Assembly (NCBI GenBank): GCA_927362715.1
Contig: CAKMIX010000019.1
Coordinates: 1 to 55,130 of the forward strand
Origin: an uncultured Clostridia bacterium
GTDB taxonomy: Bacteria; Bacillota; Clostridia; Oscillospirales; Acutalibacteraceae
Length of the DNA stretch: 55,130 nucleotides
Reading direction: 5' to 3'
The translations under genes and the position numbers were made by a program. The notes beneath the pieces are model-generated. The model saw nothing but the letters and a program-made list of their open reading frames with translations, did no database searches and was not told where the DNA came from. Below are positions 24,167 to 34,349 of this stretch, in pieces. Every line of letters begins with the position of its first letter. Within the stretch, counting starts at the first letter, position 1.

Positions 24167-27100
24167 TCAGATCTTGAAGTAATCCACCGCATTGCGGAAC
24201 ATGCCGTTGTCCTTGATGCCGTCCACGTTCTTGTAAACATTGTCGGAATAGCGTTCGGAATGCCCCATTTTGCCGAACACCCTGCCGTCGGGGGAGGTGA
24301 TGCCTTCCACCGCGAGGAACGACCCGTTGGGATTATAGCGGATATTCATGGTCGGCTGTCCGTGCTCATCCACATACTGTGTGGCGATTTGCCCGTTTTG
24401 GATGAGCTGTTCCATGAGCTCAGGCGGGCAGACGAAGCGCCCCTCGCCGTGCGAGATCGGAACGGTGTGCAGGTCCCCAACTTTACAGGCGGACAGCCAC
24501 GGGGATTTGTTCGATGCCACGCGCGTGGTCACAAGCCGCGATTGGTGGCGGCCGATCGTGTTGAAGGTCAGCGTCGGAGTATCGGCGCGCGGCTCAATGA
24601 TCTCACCGTAAGGCACAAGCCCCAGCTTGATCAGCGCCTGGAAGCCGTTGCAGATGCCCGCCATCAGCCCGTCGCGCTGCTGCAAAAGGCGATGCACTTC
24701 TTCCTTGACTGCGGGGTTGCGGAAGAACGCCGTGATGAATTTGCCGCTGCCGTCCGGCTCGTCGCCGCCGGAGAATCCGCCGGGAATGAAGACGATCTGC
24801 GCCGTTTCCATGGCTTTTGCAAAAGCGGCGGCACTGTCCGCAATGTCTTTTGCGGAGAGGTTGCGGATCACCATGACCTGCGGCTCGGCGCCGGCACGTT
24901 CAAGTGCGCGCGCCGTGTCGTATTCGCAGTTCGTACCGGGGAATACAGGGATGAGGACTTTCGGTTTTGCTACGCCGATCTTCGGCGCAACGCGGCTTTC
25001 CGCTGTAAAGGAGATCTCTTTTACAGGCTTGTCGTCCGTTTGGATGTTGCAGGCGAACACGGATTCCAGCTTGTTTTCATAAGCGTCGCAAAGCGCCTGC
25101 AAGTCCACCGTCTCAATGCCGACCTTTAATGCATAATCATAGGTCGTCTCGCCTAAGAGCTGCAGCCCTTCCAATTCCTCGGCGGCTTCCAGAACGAATG
25201 CGCCGTAGTTGTATGCATACAGCTTGTCCTGCGGGAACATGCGGTCGAGTTTAAAGCCGATATGGTTGCCGAACGCCATTTTCATCAGGCCCTCGGCAAT
25301 GCCGCCGTAGGTGGGCGTGTAAGCGGAAAGCACCTTTTTCTCTGCGATCAACTTAGAAACGGTCTCAAATACCCGCAACAGGCTTTCCGTATTCAGCGTA
25401 CCGTCGGCATTTCGTTCGGGCTCGATGTAATAGACCTTTGAGCCGGGCAGCTTGAATTCGGGGGAAATGACATTGTCGGAATTGCAGACGGAGACCGCGA
25501 ACGAAACAAGGGTGGGGGGCACGTCGATATCCTCAAACGTACCGCTCATCGAGTCCTTGCCGCCGATGGAGCCGAGCCCCAATTCAAGCTGCGCGGTAAG
25601 TGCGCCCAAAAGCGCCGCCGCGGGCTTGCCCCAGCGGGTGGCATCCTCGGTCATACGCTCAAAATACTCTTGGAACGTCAGATAGCAGGTCGCAAGATCT
25701 GCACCCGTTGCTACAAGCTTCGCCACCGATTCCACGACCGCATAATACGCACCGAGATAGGGGTTCTTTTCCGTGATAAAGGGGTTGAAGCCCCACGCCA
25801 TCAAAGAACAGGTTTTGGTATCGCCTTTGAGCACGGGCAGCTTTGCCGCCATGCTTTGTGCGGGTGTAAGCTGGTATTTGCCGCCGAAGGGCATCAGCAC
25901 CGTGTTCGCGCCGATGGTCGAGTCAAACCGCTCCGCAAGCCCGCGCTTTGAGCATACGTTCAGATCCTGTGCGAGGTTGAACAGCTTTTCCTCGTTCGTT
26001 TTACCCGGCACTTCACGTGTGATCGGCTGCGCGGCGCAAACGTGTACGCGCGTGTGCTTTTCCGCACCGTTGGAGTTTAAGAATTCGCGGGAAATGTCCA
26101 CGATTTTTTTGCCGTTCCACTCCATCGTCAAACGCGGTTCGGCGACCACCTCGGCAACCACGGTCGCTTCGAGGTTCTCCTCTGCGGCAAGTGTCAGGAA
26201 GCGTTCGACGTCCGCTTTTCCAAGCACCACCGCCATGCGTTCCTGCGATTCGGAAATGGCAAGCTCCGTGCCGTCAAGACCCTCATACTTTTTCGGGACT
26301 TTATTGAGATCAATGTGCAGCCCGTTGGCCAATTCCCCGATGGCGACCGAAACGCCGCCCGCGCCGAAGTCGTTGCAGCGCTTGATGAGCTTTGCCGCCT
26401 CCGGGTTGCGGAACAGCCTTTGCAGCTTGCGTTCCTCGGGCGCGTTGCCCTTTTGCACCTCCGCGCCGCAGTGTTCCAAGGAGGAGAGGTTGTGCGATTT
26501 GGAAGAACCCGTTGCGCCGCCGCAGCCGTCGCGCCCGGTCCGACCGCCCAAAAGGACGACCACATCGCCGGGCTGCGGGACTTCGCGGCGTACATTTTTG
26601 GCAGGGACTGCGCCGACCACCGCGCCGATCTCCATACGTTTGGCAACATAGCCCTCGTGGTAGATCTCATCGACCTGCCCTGTGGCAAGACCGATCTGGT
26701 TGCCGTAGGAGCTGTACCCGGCGGCAGCCGTCGTCACAAGCTTGCGCTGCGGCAGCTTGCCGGTCATCGTGTCTTTGACAGGCTTTAAGGGGTTTGCCGC
26801 TCCCGTGACGCGCATGGCTTGATATACATACCCGCGTCCCGAAAGCGGGTCGCGGATCGCGCCGCCGATGCAGGTTGCCGCGCCGCCGAACGGCTCGATC
26901 TCCGTCGGGTGGTTGTGTGTTTCGTTTTTGAAAAGGAACAGCCAATCTTCTTCCTCACCGTCCACATCCACCTTGATCTTGACGGTGCAGGCGTTGATCT
27001 CGTCGGATTCATCCAGATTTTTAAGCTGTCCCGTGTGCTTTAAGTAGCGCGCGCCGATGGTCGCGAGATCCATAAGGTTCTGCGGCTTCGTGCGGCCGAG

Positions 27101-27862
27101 CGCCTTGCGGATCGCGATATACCGGTCATACGCCGCCTGCACGGTCGGGTCGTCGATCTCCACGCCGTCGATGGTCGTGAGGAACGTGGTGTGCCGGCAG
27201 TGATCCGACCAGTAGGTGTCGATCATGCGAATTTCCGTGATCGTCGGATCGCGGTGCTCGGATTTGAAATAGTCCTGGCAGAACGCGATGTCGGCGTTGT
27301 CCATCGCCAGCGCGTATTTCTGCACAAAATCGGCAAGCTCCTTTTCGGAAAGCGAAGTAAAGCCTGTAAGCGTCTCCACTTCGGTAGGAACATTGTAAGG
27401 GATCTGCAAAGTATCCGCGCGGTCTAAGGACGCCTCGCGGCTCTCCACAGGGTTGATGACATATTTTTTCACCGCCGCAAGCTGTGCGGGCGTGATCTTG
27501 CCGAACAGCATATAGACCTTTGCGGTGCGCACCGTCGGCTTTTCGCCTTGGGACACGATCTGGATGCACTGCGCGCAGGAATCGGCGCGCTGGTCGAACT
27601 GTCCGGGCAGGAATTCCACTGCGAACACCGTGCCGTCGCACTGCGGCAGATGGGCATAGGTGTTGTCGAGCTGCGGCTCGGAAAATACGGTCTTTTCGCA
27701 CGCCTTGAAAAGATCTTCATCGATGTTTTCCACGTCATAGCGGTTGAAAAGCCGCAGGTCTGTCACCGTGTCGATCATCAACAGCGTGCGGATGTCGGAA
27801 AGCAGCGCGGCGGCTTCGTCGGCAAACTGCTTTTTCTTTTCCACATAAATTCGATAAACCAT
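24167..27862 (-). CDS. purL: Phosphoribosylformylglycinamidine synthase, single-chain form
   Basis: A 1231-residue enzyme converting FGAR to FGAM with glutamine and ATP. The synthetase half comprises residues ~1-930, with TYWSDHCRHTTF, KNETHNHPTEIEPFGGAATCIGG and ELGLGSIGGKDSMSG. The C-terminal glutaminase begins at PKVLIPVFPGTNCEYDTARA (~970) and has the nucleophile Cys in MAGICNGFQAL and the HGEGRF His. This is the large fused type otherwise known from proteobacteria and many Clostridia, so no purS/purQ is needed. GGAGG lies before the ATG; 10 bp separate it from purD. Last gene of the operon. Confidence 0.96.
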   Translation of the reverse strand: MVYRIYVEKKKQFADEAAALLSDIRTLLMIDTVTDLRLFNRYDVENIDEDLFKACEKTVFSEPQLDNTYAHLPQCDGTVFAVEFLPGQFDQRADSCAQCIQIVSQGEKPTVRTAKVYMLFGKITPAQLAAVKKYVINPVESREASLDRADTLQIPYNVPTEVETLTGFTSLSEKELADFVQKYALAMDNADIAFCQDYFKSEHRDPTITEIRMIDTYWSDHCRHTTFLTTIDGVEIDDPTVQAAYDRYIAIRKALGRTKPQNLMDLATIGARYLKHTGQLKNLDESDEINACTVKIKVDVDGEEEDWLFLFKNETHNHPTEIEPFGGAATCIGGAIRDPLSGRGYVYQAMRVTGAANPLKPVKDTMTGKLPQRKLVTTAAAGYSSYGNQIGLATGQVDEIYHEGYVAKRMEIGAVVGAVPAKNVRREVPQPGDVVVLLGGRTGRDGCGGATGSSKSHNLSSLEHCGAEVQKGNAPEERKLQRLFRNPEAAKLIKRCNDFGAGGVSVAIGELANGLHIDLNKVPKKYEGLDGTELAISESQERMAVVLGKADVERFLTLAAEENLEATVVAEVVAEPRLTMEWNGKKIVDISREFLNSNGAEKHTRVHVCAAQPITREVPGKTNEEKLFNLAQDLNVCSKRGLAERFDSTIGANTVLMPFGGKYQLTPAQSMAAKLPVLKGDTKTCSLMAWGFNPFITEKNPYLGAYYAVVESVAKLVATGADLATCYLTFQEYFERMTEDATRWGKPAAALLGALTAQLELGLGSIGGKDSMSGTFEDIDVPPTLVSFAVSVCNSDNVISPEFKLPGSKVYYIEPERNADGTLNTESLLRVFETVSKLIAEKKVLSAYTPTYGGIAEGLMKMAFGNHIGFKLDRMFPQDKLYAYNYGAFVLEAAEELEGLQLLGETTYDYALKVGIETVDLQALCDAYENKLESVFACNIQTDDKPVKEISFTAESRVAPKIGVAKPKVLIPVFPGTNCEYDTARALERAGAEPQVMVIRNLSAKDIADSAAAFAKAMETAQIVFIPGGFSGGDEPDGSGKFITAFFRNPAVKEEVHRLLQQRDGLMAGICNGFQALIKLGLVPYGEIIEPRADTPTLTFNTIGRHQSRLVTTRVASNKSPWLSACKVGDLHTVPISHGEGRFVCPPELMEQLIQNGQIATQYVDEHGQPTMNIRYNPNGSFLAVEGITSPDGRVFGKMGHSERYSDNVYKNVDGIKDNGMFRNAVDYFKI

Positions 27863-27872
27863 TTGCTCCTCC

Positions 27873-29153
27873 TTATTTCCCGAGCGCCTTTAGGGCACGT
27901 GCGCCGATGTCCTTGCGGTAAAATGCGCCGTCGAACGAGATTTCCCGAACCGCATCGTAGGCTTTTTCGAGTGCCGCTGTCAGGTCATCGCCGACCGCCG
28001 TTACGCCAAGCACCCTGCCGCCCGAGGTGACGAGCTTGTCGCCTTTGAGCGCCGTACCGGCATGGTAAACCGTTACATCCGGCATTTCCTCGGCTTTGCC
28101 GAGATCGATCTCCAAGCCCTTAGGATAGGATTTCGGATAGCCGCCCGACGCGATCACCACGCACGCCGCCGCGCCGTTCGCGAATTCCACGGGCACGCTT
28201 TCGAGCGTGCCGTCATGCACGGCGCGCATAATCGTAAGTAGATCCGTTTTCAAAAGCGGCAGGACAACCTGCGTTTCAGGATCGCCGAAGCGGCAGTTGT
28301 ATTCGATAACACGCGGCCCTTTTTCGGTGAGCATCAGCCCGAAGTACAAACAGCCCTTAAAGGTCCTGCCCTCGGCGTTCATCGCACGTACGGTGGGCAG
28401 GAAGATCGTCTCCATGCACTGCGCGGCGACCTCGTCCGTGTAATAGGGGTTCGGCGCGACCGTACCCATGCCGCCGGTATTCAAGCCCTTGTCGCCGTCC
28501 AGCGCACGCTTGTGATCCATCGAAGAGACCATCGGTACGATGGTCTTGCCGTCGGTGAACGAAAGCACCGAGACCTCAGGACCGGTCAAAAACTCCTCAA
28601 CGACCACGCGGTTGCCGCTGTCGCCGAACATTTTGTCCTCCATAATGGATTTTACGGCATCGGCCGCCTGCTCCATGGATTCCGCAATGATGACGCCCTT
28701 GCCGAGCGCGAGTCCGTCCGCCTTGATGACGGTGGGGAACTCGTTTTGCTCGCGGATATAGTCAAGCGCGGCCTTGGGGTCTGAAAAGACCTCGTATTTC
28801 GCCGTAGGGATGCCGTATTTTTTCATCAAATCTTTCGCAAAGACCTTGCTGCCCTCAATGACGGCGGCGTTCTTGTTCGGACCGAAGCAGGGGATGCCCT
28901 TTTCCTCCATCGCGTCCACGCAGCCGAGCGCCAGCGGGTCGTCGGGCGCGACAACGCAGAAATCCACAGCCTTTTCCACGGCAAAATCCACAAGCGCGGG
29001 GATGTCCGTCGCGCCGATGCCCACGCAGGTCGCATCTTTGGCAATGCCGCCGTTGCCGGGACAGGCGAAAATTTCCGTGACCTGCGGGTTTTCCCGCAGC
29101 TTTTTGATGATGGCATGCTCGCGGCCGCCGCCGCCGACAACCAGAAGTTTCAT
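27873..29153 (-). CDS. purD: Phosphoribosylamine-glycine ligase
   Basis: A 426-residue ATP-grasp enzyme joining phosphoribosylamine and glycine to give GAR. It opens MKLLVVGGGGREHAI, the family hallmark, with GPNKNAAVIEGSKVFAKDLM (~108-127), NTGGMGTVAPNP (~233-244) and the metal-binding FNCRFGDPETQ-type motif seen as EYNCRFGDPETQ. Length is standard. GAGG is 7 nt before the start. Eighth gene of the purine operon. Confidence 0.96.
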   Translation of the reverse strand: MKLLVVGGGGREHAIIKKLRENPQVTEIFACPGNGGIAKDATCVGIGATDIPALVDFAVEKAVDFCVVAPDDPLALGCVDAMEEKGIPCFGPNKNAAVIEGSKVFAKDLMKKYGIPTAKYEVFSDPKAALDYIREQNEFPTVIKADGLALGKGVIIAESMEQAADAVKSIMEDKMFGDSGNRVVVEEFLTGPEVSVLSFTDGKTIVPMVSSMDHKRALDGDKGLNTGGMGTVAPNPYYTDEVAAQCMETIFLPTVRAMNAEGRTFKGCLYFGLMLTEKGPRVIEYNCRFGDPETQVVLPLLKTDLLTIMRAVHDGTLESVPVEFANGAAACVVIASGGYPKSYPKGLEIDLGKAEEMPDVTVYHAGTALKGDKLVTSGGRVLGVTAVGDDLTAALEKAYDAVREISFDGAFYRKDIGARALKALGK

Positions 29154-29190
29154 AAACGTACCTCGAATCTCCCAAATTTCCGAAAATTGC

Positions 29191-30369
29191 TTAGTGATGG
29201 AACAGGCGGATACCTGTGAACGCCATCACAAGCCCGTGCTTGTTGCAGCAGTCGATAACAATGTCGTCTCGAATCGAACCGCCGGGCTGGACGATGTAGG
29301 AAACACCGCTGCGGCGCGCGCGCTCGATGTTGTCGTCAAACGGGAAGAAAGCGTCCGAACCGAGCGAAACGTCGTGGAACTGCGCAAGCCACGCCTTCTT
29401 TTCTTCTGCGGTCAGCGGCTCGGGGCGGGTCTTAAAGGTATTCTGCCAAACGTCGTCACCGATGACATCCTCGTATTCGTCCGAGATGTATACGTCAATG
29501 GCGTTGTCGCGGTTGGGACGGGTGACGGTGTCAATGAAATCGAGCCCGAGCACCTTCGGATGCTGGCGCAGGTGCCAGATATCCGCCTTGTTGCCCGCAA
29601 GGCGCGTGCAGTGGATACGCGATTGCTGCCCCGCGCCCACGCCGATGGTCTGGCCGTCTTTTGCATAGCAGACGGAGTTCGATTGCGTGTATTTGAGCGC
29701 GATGAGCGCGATCACAAGGTCACGCTTGGCGCTGTCGGGCAGGTCTTTGTTTACCGTAACAATGTTCTCAAGCGAGCTTTCGTCGATCTTCAGCGCGTTG
29801 CGGCCCTGCTCAAAGGTGATGCCGAACACGTCCTTGTGCTCGATGGGCGCAGGCTCGTAATTTGCATCGATCTCTACAACGTTGTAATTGCCCTTTTTCT
29901 TGGATTTGAGGATCTCCAGCGCTTCAGGCTCATAGCCGGGGGCGATGATGCCGTCGGACACTTCATGCTGAATGAGCTTTGCCGTCGGCACGTCGCAAAC
30001 GTCGGAAAGCGCAATCCAGTCGCCGAACGAGGACATACGGTCCGCGCCGCGTGCGCGTGCATAAGCCGAGGCGAGGGGTGAAAGCTCGAGAGCATCGTCA
30101 ACCCAGTAGATTTTCCGAAGCGTGTCCGAAAGCGGCAGACCGACCGCCGCGCCCGCAGGGCTGACGTGCTTGAACGAGGCTGCTGCGGGAAGGCCCAGTG
30201 CGGCTTTCAGCTCGCGCACCAGCTGCCAGCTGTTAAAAGCGTCTAAAAAGTTGATGTAACCGGGCTTACCGTTTAAAACGGTGATGGGCAGTTCTCCGCC
30301 GTCCTGCATAAAGATCTTTGACGGCTTCTGGTTCGGGTTGCAGCCGTATTTCAGTTCCAATTCTTTCAT
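29191..30369 (-). CDS. AICAR transformylase, short form without cyclohydrolase domain
   Basis: A 392-residue phosphoribosylaminoimidazolecarboxamide formyltransferase. It matches only the C-terminal transformylase part of PurH (usual PurH ~510 residues): it starts [20 protein letters not shown], carries the catalytic lysine-histidine as [12 protein letters not shown] (canonical KHxNPCG), and has [22 protein letters not shown] and the [13 protein letters not shown] block. The N-terminal MGS-like IMP cyclohydrolase domain is absent; that job goes to the PurO-like gene 12 bp upstream. Uses 10-formyl-THF. AAGGAG with 8-nt spacing. Confidence 0.92.
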   Translation of the reverse strand: MKELELKYGCNPNQKPSKIFMQDGGELPITVLNGKPGYINFLDAFNSWQLVRELKAALGLPAAASFKHVSPAGAAVGLPLSDTLRKIYWVDDALELSPLASAYARARGADRMSSFGDWIALSDVCDVPTAKLIQHEVSDGIIAPGYEPEALEILKSKKKGNYNVVEIDANYEPAPIEHKDVFGITFEQGRNALKIDESSLENIVTVNKDLPDSAKRDLVIALIALKYTQSNSVCYAKDGQTIGVGAGQQSRIHCTRLAGNKADIWHLRQHPKVLGLDFIDTVTRPNRDNAIDVYISDEYEDVIGDDVWQNTFKTRPEPLTAEEKKAWLAQFHDVSLGSDAFFPFDDNIERARRSGVSYIVQPGGSIRDDIVIDCCNKHGLVMAFTGIRLFHH

Positions 30370-30381
30370 GTTGCACGCTCC

Positions 30382-31095
30382 TTACTGGTTCTTGTTCACA
30401 ATGCGGTCCGTCGCTTTGCCGGTGGCAAGGTCGATGTAGCGCACAAACAGCGAAACTTTGTTGTCTTCGTTCAAGGCGTCCCACATCATATCCGTGAATG
30501 CGTCGATGTCGTCCATCGTGGCGATTTTTTCAGGCTCGCCTTCAAACGAGGGCAGCGGATCGCCGTCGCCCATGTAGGTGTGCAGGAAATGCCCTTCGCC
30601 GCAAAGCGGCTTCGTATAGCTGAACGTGAAGCGGTGGACGCTGTCGGGGTTGCCGTCGGCGGATTTGAGAATGGAAAGCGCATAATTGCAGCCGCCGTTC
30701 TCCAAATGCACGATCCCCGAAATGCGCGGGGTGTAGTTCGGCGCGTCATCCTCATATTCGCGGGTGCGCAGCGCCTGCTCAAAGGTCTGCTGCTTGTCCA
30801 TAAGGTCATAGATGGTGTCGGTCTGATCGCCGTTCGTGACGATCGTCTTGTTGCCCAAAACGCGCACAGGGGAATAGATGATCAAATGCGGGTCTGTCAG
30901 CTTCGACTCGTCAAACGCTTTGGTGCGGATACCGTCCGCCGTCGCTTCAAACACACGGTTGCGGGAATTGACGCTTCTGCCCATGATGAAATAGGCGATC
31001 ACGGCGTTTTTACCGTCGGGGCTCACCCCCAGCACGATGCCGCGCCCCGGGTAAGCGTTCTCACGCAGCAGGGTCTGTATATCCAAAGTCTTCAT
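30382..31095 (-). CDS. purO: IMP cyclohydrolase, PurO-type
   Basis: A 237-residue protein of the archaeal-type IMP cyclohydrolase family (not the PurH fold), which closes FAICAR to IMP. Visible family features are NAYPGRGIVLGVSPDG (~11-26), AYFIMGRSVNSRNRVF (~32-47), DPHLIIYSP, GDQTDTIY and DDAPNYTPRISGI. It completes the pathway left open by the short AICAR transformylase next to it. Start at 31095 is set by AGGAGG 7 nt upstream and by the ATGA overlap with purN. The symbol is by family resemblance. Confidence 0.85.
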   Translation of the reverse strand: MKTLDIQTLLRENAYPGRGIVLGVSPDGKNAVIAYFIMGRSVNSRNRVFEATADGIRTKAFDESKLTDPHLIIYSPVRVLGNKTIVTNGDQTDTIYDLMDKQQTFEQALRTREYEDDAPNYTPRISGIVHLENGGCNYALSILKSADGNPDSVHRFTFSYTKPLCGEGHFLHTYMGDGDPLPSFEGEPEKIATMDDIDAFTDMMWDALNEDNKVSLFVRYIDLATGKATDRIVNKNQ

Positions 31096-31736
31096 ACGTT
31101 TTCCTCCTGTATCCAAGTTCTACCGTCTTTCACGGTGATTTTTCCGTCACAAAACAGCGCGGCAGCTTTGGGCAGCAGCTTCCATTCACACTGCTCCATC
31201 ACACGGCGCTGCAAAACTTCGGGCGTGTCGTCCTGCAAAACGGGGACGGTACCTTGTAAAATGATCGGCCCGCCGTCGCACACTTCCGTCACAAAATGTA
31301 CCGTTGCGCCCGTCAGCTTCACGCCGCGCTTGAGCACTTCTTCGTGCACATGCAGCCCGTAAAAGCCTTTGCCGCAAAACGAGGGGATGAGCGCGGGGTG
31401 GACGTTCATCATTTTATTCGGGAATGCCCGCACGACCTGCTCATCGAGAATGGTCATAAAGCCCGCGTAGATCACAAGATCCGCCTGTTCCTCTTTGAGC
31501 GCTTGTACCATTGCTGCGGAATAAGCGGCGATGTCCGCGTAGTTGCTGCGCGCGAGCACACGTGTTTTAATATTATTTTGTTTCGCGCGTTCAAGCGCGT
31601 AAGCATCCGCCTTCGAGGAAATGACGCAGGTGATCCTGCCGTTCGGGATCTCCCCGCGATGCTCGGCGTCAATGAGCGCCTGTAGATTCGTACCGCCGCC
31701 CGAGACGAGCACCACGATGTTCTTTTTTACACTCAT
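31092..31736 (-). CDS. purN: Phosphoribosylglycinamide formyltransferase
   Basis: A 214-residue folate-dependent GAR transformylase. VLVSGGGTNLQALI (~9-22) is the phosphate-binding start, ADLVIYAGFMTIL the core, and NVHPALIPSFCGKGFYG plus GATVHFVTEVCDGGPII carry the catalytic Asn/His/Asp set. It overlaps purM (upstream) and the PurO-like gene (downstream) by 4 bp each (ATGA), so all three are translationally coupled. Confidence 0.95.
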   Translation of the reverse strand: MSVKKNIVVLVSGGGTNLQALIDAEHRGEIPNGRITCVISSKADAYALERAKQNNIKTRVLARSNYADIAAYSAAMVQALKEEQADLVIYAGFMTILDEQVVRAFPNKMMNVHPALIPSFCGKGFYGLHVHEEVLKRGVKLTGATVHFVTEVCDGGPIILQGTVPVLQDDTPEVLQRRVMEQCEWKLLPKAAALFCDGKITVKDGRTWIQEENV

Positions 31737-32770
31737 CGGATGATAACGCCCTCTTCGCTTTCTACGATTTCCCCGATGGCGTATGCGTCCTCGCCATGCT
31801 CGCGTAAGATATGCAGCGCCTTGTCCGCATCTGCGGCGGAGACGACTACGCTCATGCCCACGCCCATGTTGTAGGTGTTGAACATGTCGCGTTCGGGAAT
31901 ATTGCCCGTCTTTTGCAAAAGCGAGAAGATCGGCGGGATGCGAAGCTGCGCACGATCGATCTTCGCACTCATACCTTTCGGCAGCGAGCGCGGGATATTC
32001 TCATAAAAGCCGCCGCCCGTAATGTGCGAGACCGCCTTGACCTGCACCTCGTTTGTAAGTGCAAGCAGGGGCTTGACGTAAATTTTCGTCGGGGTCAAAA
32101 GGCATTCGCCGATGGTTTGTCCAAGCTCGTCGGAATACACGTTCAAGTCTGCATTCTCCACGTCAAAGACCTTGCGTACCAGCGAAAAGCCGTTGGAGTG
32201 TACGCCGGAGGAGGGGAGCGCTAAGATCACGTCACCCGCGCGGACGGTCTTGTTGTCAAACACGCGGTCACGGTCCACGATACCTACGGTGAAGCCCGCA
32301 AGATCATAGTCATCGTCAGGCATCATGCCGGGATGTTCGGCGGTCTCGCCGCCGATGAGTGCCGCGCCCGCCTGCACGCAGCCCTCGGCTACGCCCGCAA
32401 CGATGTCCGCGATCTTTTCGGGGTCGTTTTTGCCGCAGGCGATGTAGTCGAGGAAAAACAGCGGCTTTGCCCCGCAGCAGATCACGTCATTGACGCACAT
32501 GGCAACACAGTCGATGCCGATGGTGTCGTGTTTGTCCATAAGCATTGCAATCTTGAGCTTCGTGCCCACGCCGTCCGTACCGCTGACGAGCACGGGGTTC
32601 TGCATCCCCGCAAGGTCTAACGCGAACAGCCCGCCGAAGCCGCCGATATCCGAATCCGCACCCGGCGTCACGGTGCGCGCAATATGACGCTTCATCAGCT
32701 CCACAGCCTTGTAACCGGCGGTGATGTCTACCCCCGCCGCCTTATAGCTTTCCGAAAAACTGTTGCTCAT
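31733..32770 (-). CDS. purM: Phosphoribosylformylglycinamidine cyclo-ligase (AIR synthetase)
   Basis: A 345-residue AIR synthetase. SYKAAGVDITAGYKAVELMK (~8-27), SGTDGVGTKLKIA, GIDCVAMCVNDVICCGAKPL and GGETAEHPGMM are diagnostic of PurM, along with SHITGGGFYENIPR. The true start is 32770, one base after the purF stop and 8 nt from GGGAGG; the frame reaching 32827 runs into purF and lacks a site. Confidence 0.96.
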   Translation of the reverse strand: MSNSFSESYKAAGVDITAGYKAVELMKRHIARTVTPGADSDIGGFGGLFALDLAGMQNPVLVSGTDGVGTKLKIAMLMDKHDTIGIDCVAMCVNDVICCGAKPLFFLDYIACGKNDPEKIADIVAGVAEGCVQAGAALIGGETAEHPGMMPDDDYDLAGFTVGIVDRDRVFDNKTVRAGDVILALPSSGVHSNGFSLVRKVFDVENADLNVYSDELGQTIGECLLTPTKIYVKPLLALTNEVQVKAVSHITGGGFYENIPRSLPKGMSAKIDRAQLRIPPIFSLLQKTGNIPERDMFNTYNMGVGMSVVVSAADADKALHILREHGEDAYAIGEIVESEEGVIIR

Positions 32771-32771
32771 G

Positions 32772-34211
32772 TCATTCGCCTCCCGATTTTCTTTCACTGA
32801 TTTTGGTTTCAAATTTAGATTTCGCATTTTCCTTCGGCGGCTCTACGGGATAAGCCCCGGTGAAGCACGCCGTGCAGAAGTCAATGGGACAGCCGCTTGC
32901 GAGCTGTACTACATTTTCCACGCTCAAATAGCCGAGCGAATCCGCCCCGATGATCTTGCAGATCTCCTCGACGGAGTGGTGATTCGCAATGAGCGTGTCG
33001 GGCGAGTCGATGTCCGTCCCAAAATAGCACGCGTGCCGGAACGGCGGCGCAGAAACGCGCACGTGCACTTCCTTCGCCCCCGCGTCGCGCAGCTGCTTGA
33101 CGATACGCGCCGAGGTCGTGCCGCGCACGATGGAGTCGTCGATCATCACCACGCGCTTGCCCCGGATGGTGGAGGGCACAACGTTCAACTTGATGCGTAC
33201 GTCGCTTTCCCGTTTGGCTTGCGTGGGCTGGATGAACGAACGCCCGATATACTTGTTTTTGATGAAGCCGATTCCATAAGGAATGCCGGACTCCTCCGCA
33301 TAGCCCAGCGCCGCATCCAGACCCGAATCGGGCACGCCGATGACCACGTCCGCCTCCACGGGGTGCTGCTGCGCGAGGAATGCGCCCGCCTTGCGGCGCG
33401 CTAAGTGCACGGAACAGCCCTCGATCTCGGAATCGGGACGGGCAAAGTAGATGAATTCAAACACGCAAAGCGCTTTCTTCCCGTCGGTGCAGTGGCCGGT
33501 TATGGAACGCATGCCGTATTTGTCCACCACCACGATCTCACCGGGGCGCACGTCGCGCACATATTCGGCGCCTAAGGTATTGAGCGCGCAGGTCTCAGAC
33601 GCGAAAATGATCTGCCCGTTCTTTTTGCCGATGCAAAGCGGGCGGAACCCCAGCGGGTCGCGCGCGGCGATCAGCTTGGAGGGCGACATGATGATCAGCG
33701 AATACGCGCCTTTTAAGCGGTACATTGCCGAAAACACCGCCGACTCAATGGACGGTGCGGAGATGCGTTCTTTTGTGATGATATAGGAGATTACCTCCGT
33801 GTCGCTCGTGGTGTGGAAGATCGAACCGTTCAATTCCAGCTCGGCGCGCAGCTCTGCGGCGTTTGTCAAATTGCCGTTGTGCGCAAGCGCCATGCTGCCT
33901 TTGATGTGGTTGACCACCAGCGGCTGTGCATTGGTAACGCCGTCGCTGCCCGTTGTGCCGTAGCGCACGTGCCCGACTGCCATTTTACCGTGCCCGAGAA
34001 AATCAAGCGTCTCTTTTTTAAAAACATCGTTTACAAGCCCTTCGCCCTTGCGGCAGGTGATGACACCGTCATCATTGACCGCAATACCGCAGCTTTCCTG
34101 CCCGCGGTGCTGTAAGGCAAACAAAGCATAATAGGCGCTTGCAGCGACGTCTTCGGGCTGTTCGCTGTAAATGCCGAATACGCCGCATTCCTCATGTATA
34201 CTGTTGAACAT
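32772..34211 (-). CDS. purF: Amidophosphoribosyltransferase
   Basis: A 479-residue enzyme for the committed step PRPP + Gln to phosphoribosylamine. The N-terminal nucleophile is Cys9 after an 8-residue propeptide (MFNSIHEE|CGVFGIY), so it is the processed, Fe-S type. HVRYGTTG and DSIVRGTTSARIV (PRPP loop) are present and the C-terminal SGCPIDFCTACFTGAYP supplies cluster cysteines as in Bacillus PurF. It sits 138 bp after purC, the widest gap inside the operon, in which no promoter is obvious. Confidence 0.96.
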   Translation of the reverse strand: MFNSIHEECGVFGIYSEQPEDVAASAYYALFALQHRGQESCGIAVNDDGVITCRKGEGLVNDVFKKETLDFLGHGKMAVGHVRYGTTGSDGVTNAQPLVVNHIKGSMALAHNGNLTNAAELRAELELNGSIFHTTSDTEVISYIITKERISAPSIESAVFSAMYRLKGAYSLIIMSPSKLIAARDPLGFRPLCIGKKNGQIIFASETCALNTLGAEYVRDVRPGEIVVVDKYGMRSITGHCTDGKKALCVFEFIYFARPDSEIEGCSVHLARRKAGAFLAQQHPVEADVVIGVPDSGLDAALGYAEESGIPYGIGFIKNKYIGRSFIQPTQAKRESDVRIKLNVVPSTIRGKRVVMIDDSIVRGTTSARIVKQLRDAGAKEVHVRVSAPPFRHACYFGTDIDSPDTLIANHHSVEEICKIIGADSLGYLSVENVVQLASGCPIDFCTACFTGAYPVEPPKENAKSKFETKISERKSGGE

Positions 34212-34349
34212 GCTTTCCCTTCTCCATCGGGCGGGACGCTTTTTGAGGCGCTGCCCGTAAACCGGAACGGCGGCAAGATCCGCCGCAATAAAAGCGGAAA
34301 AGCCCCGGAGATCCAGAGGATGCGGAGCTTTGTCAGCGGTTATCCTTTT

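Noticed and set aside
23882-25129. Long plus-strand frame (415 codons) opposite purL
   Set aside because: It lies mostly antisense to the well-supported purL gene and in repeat sequence; typical GC-driven shadow frame.
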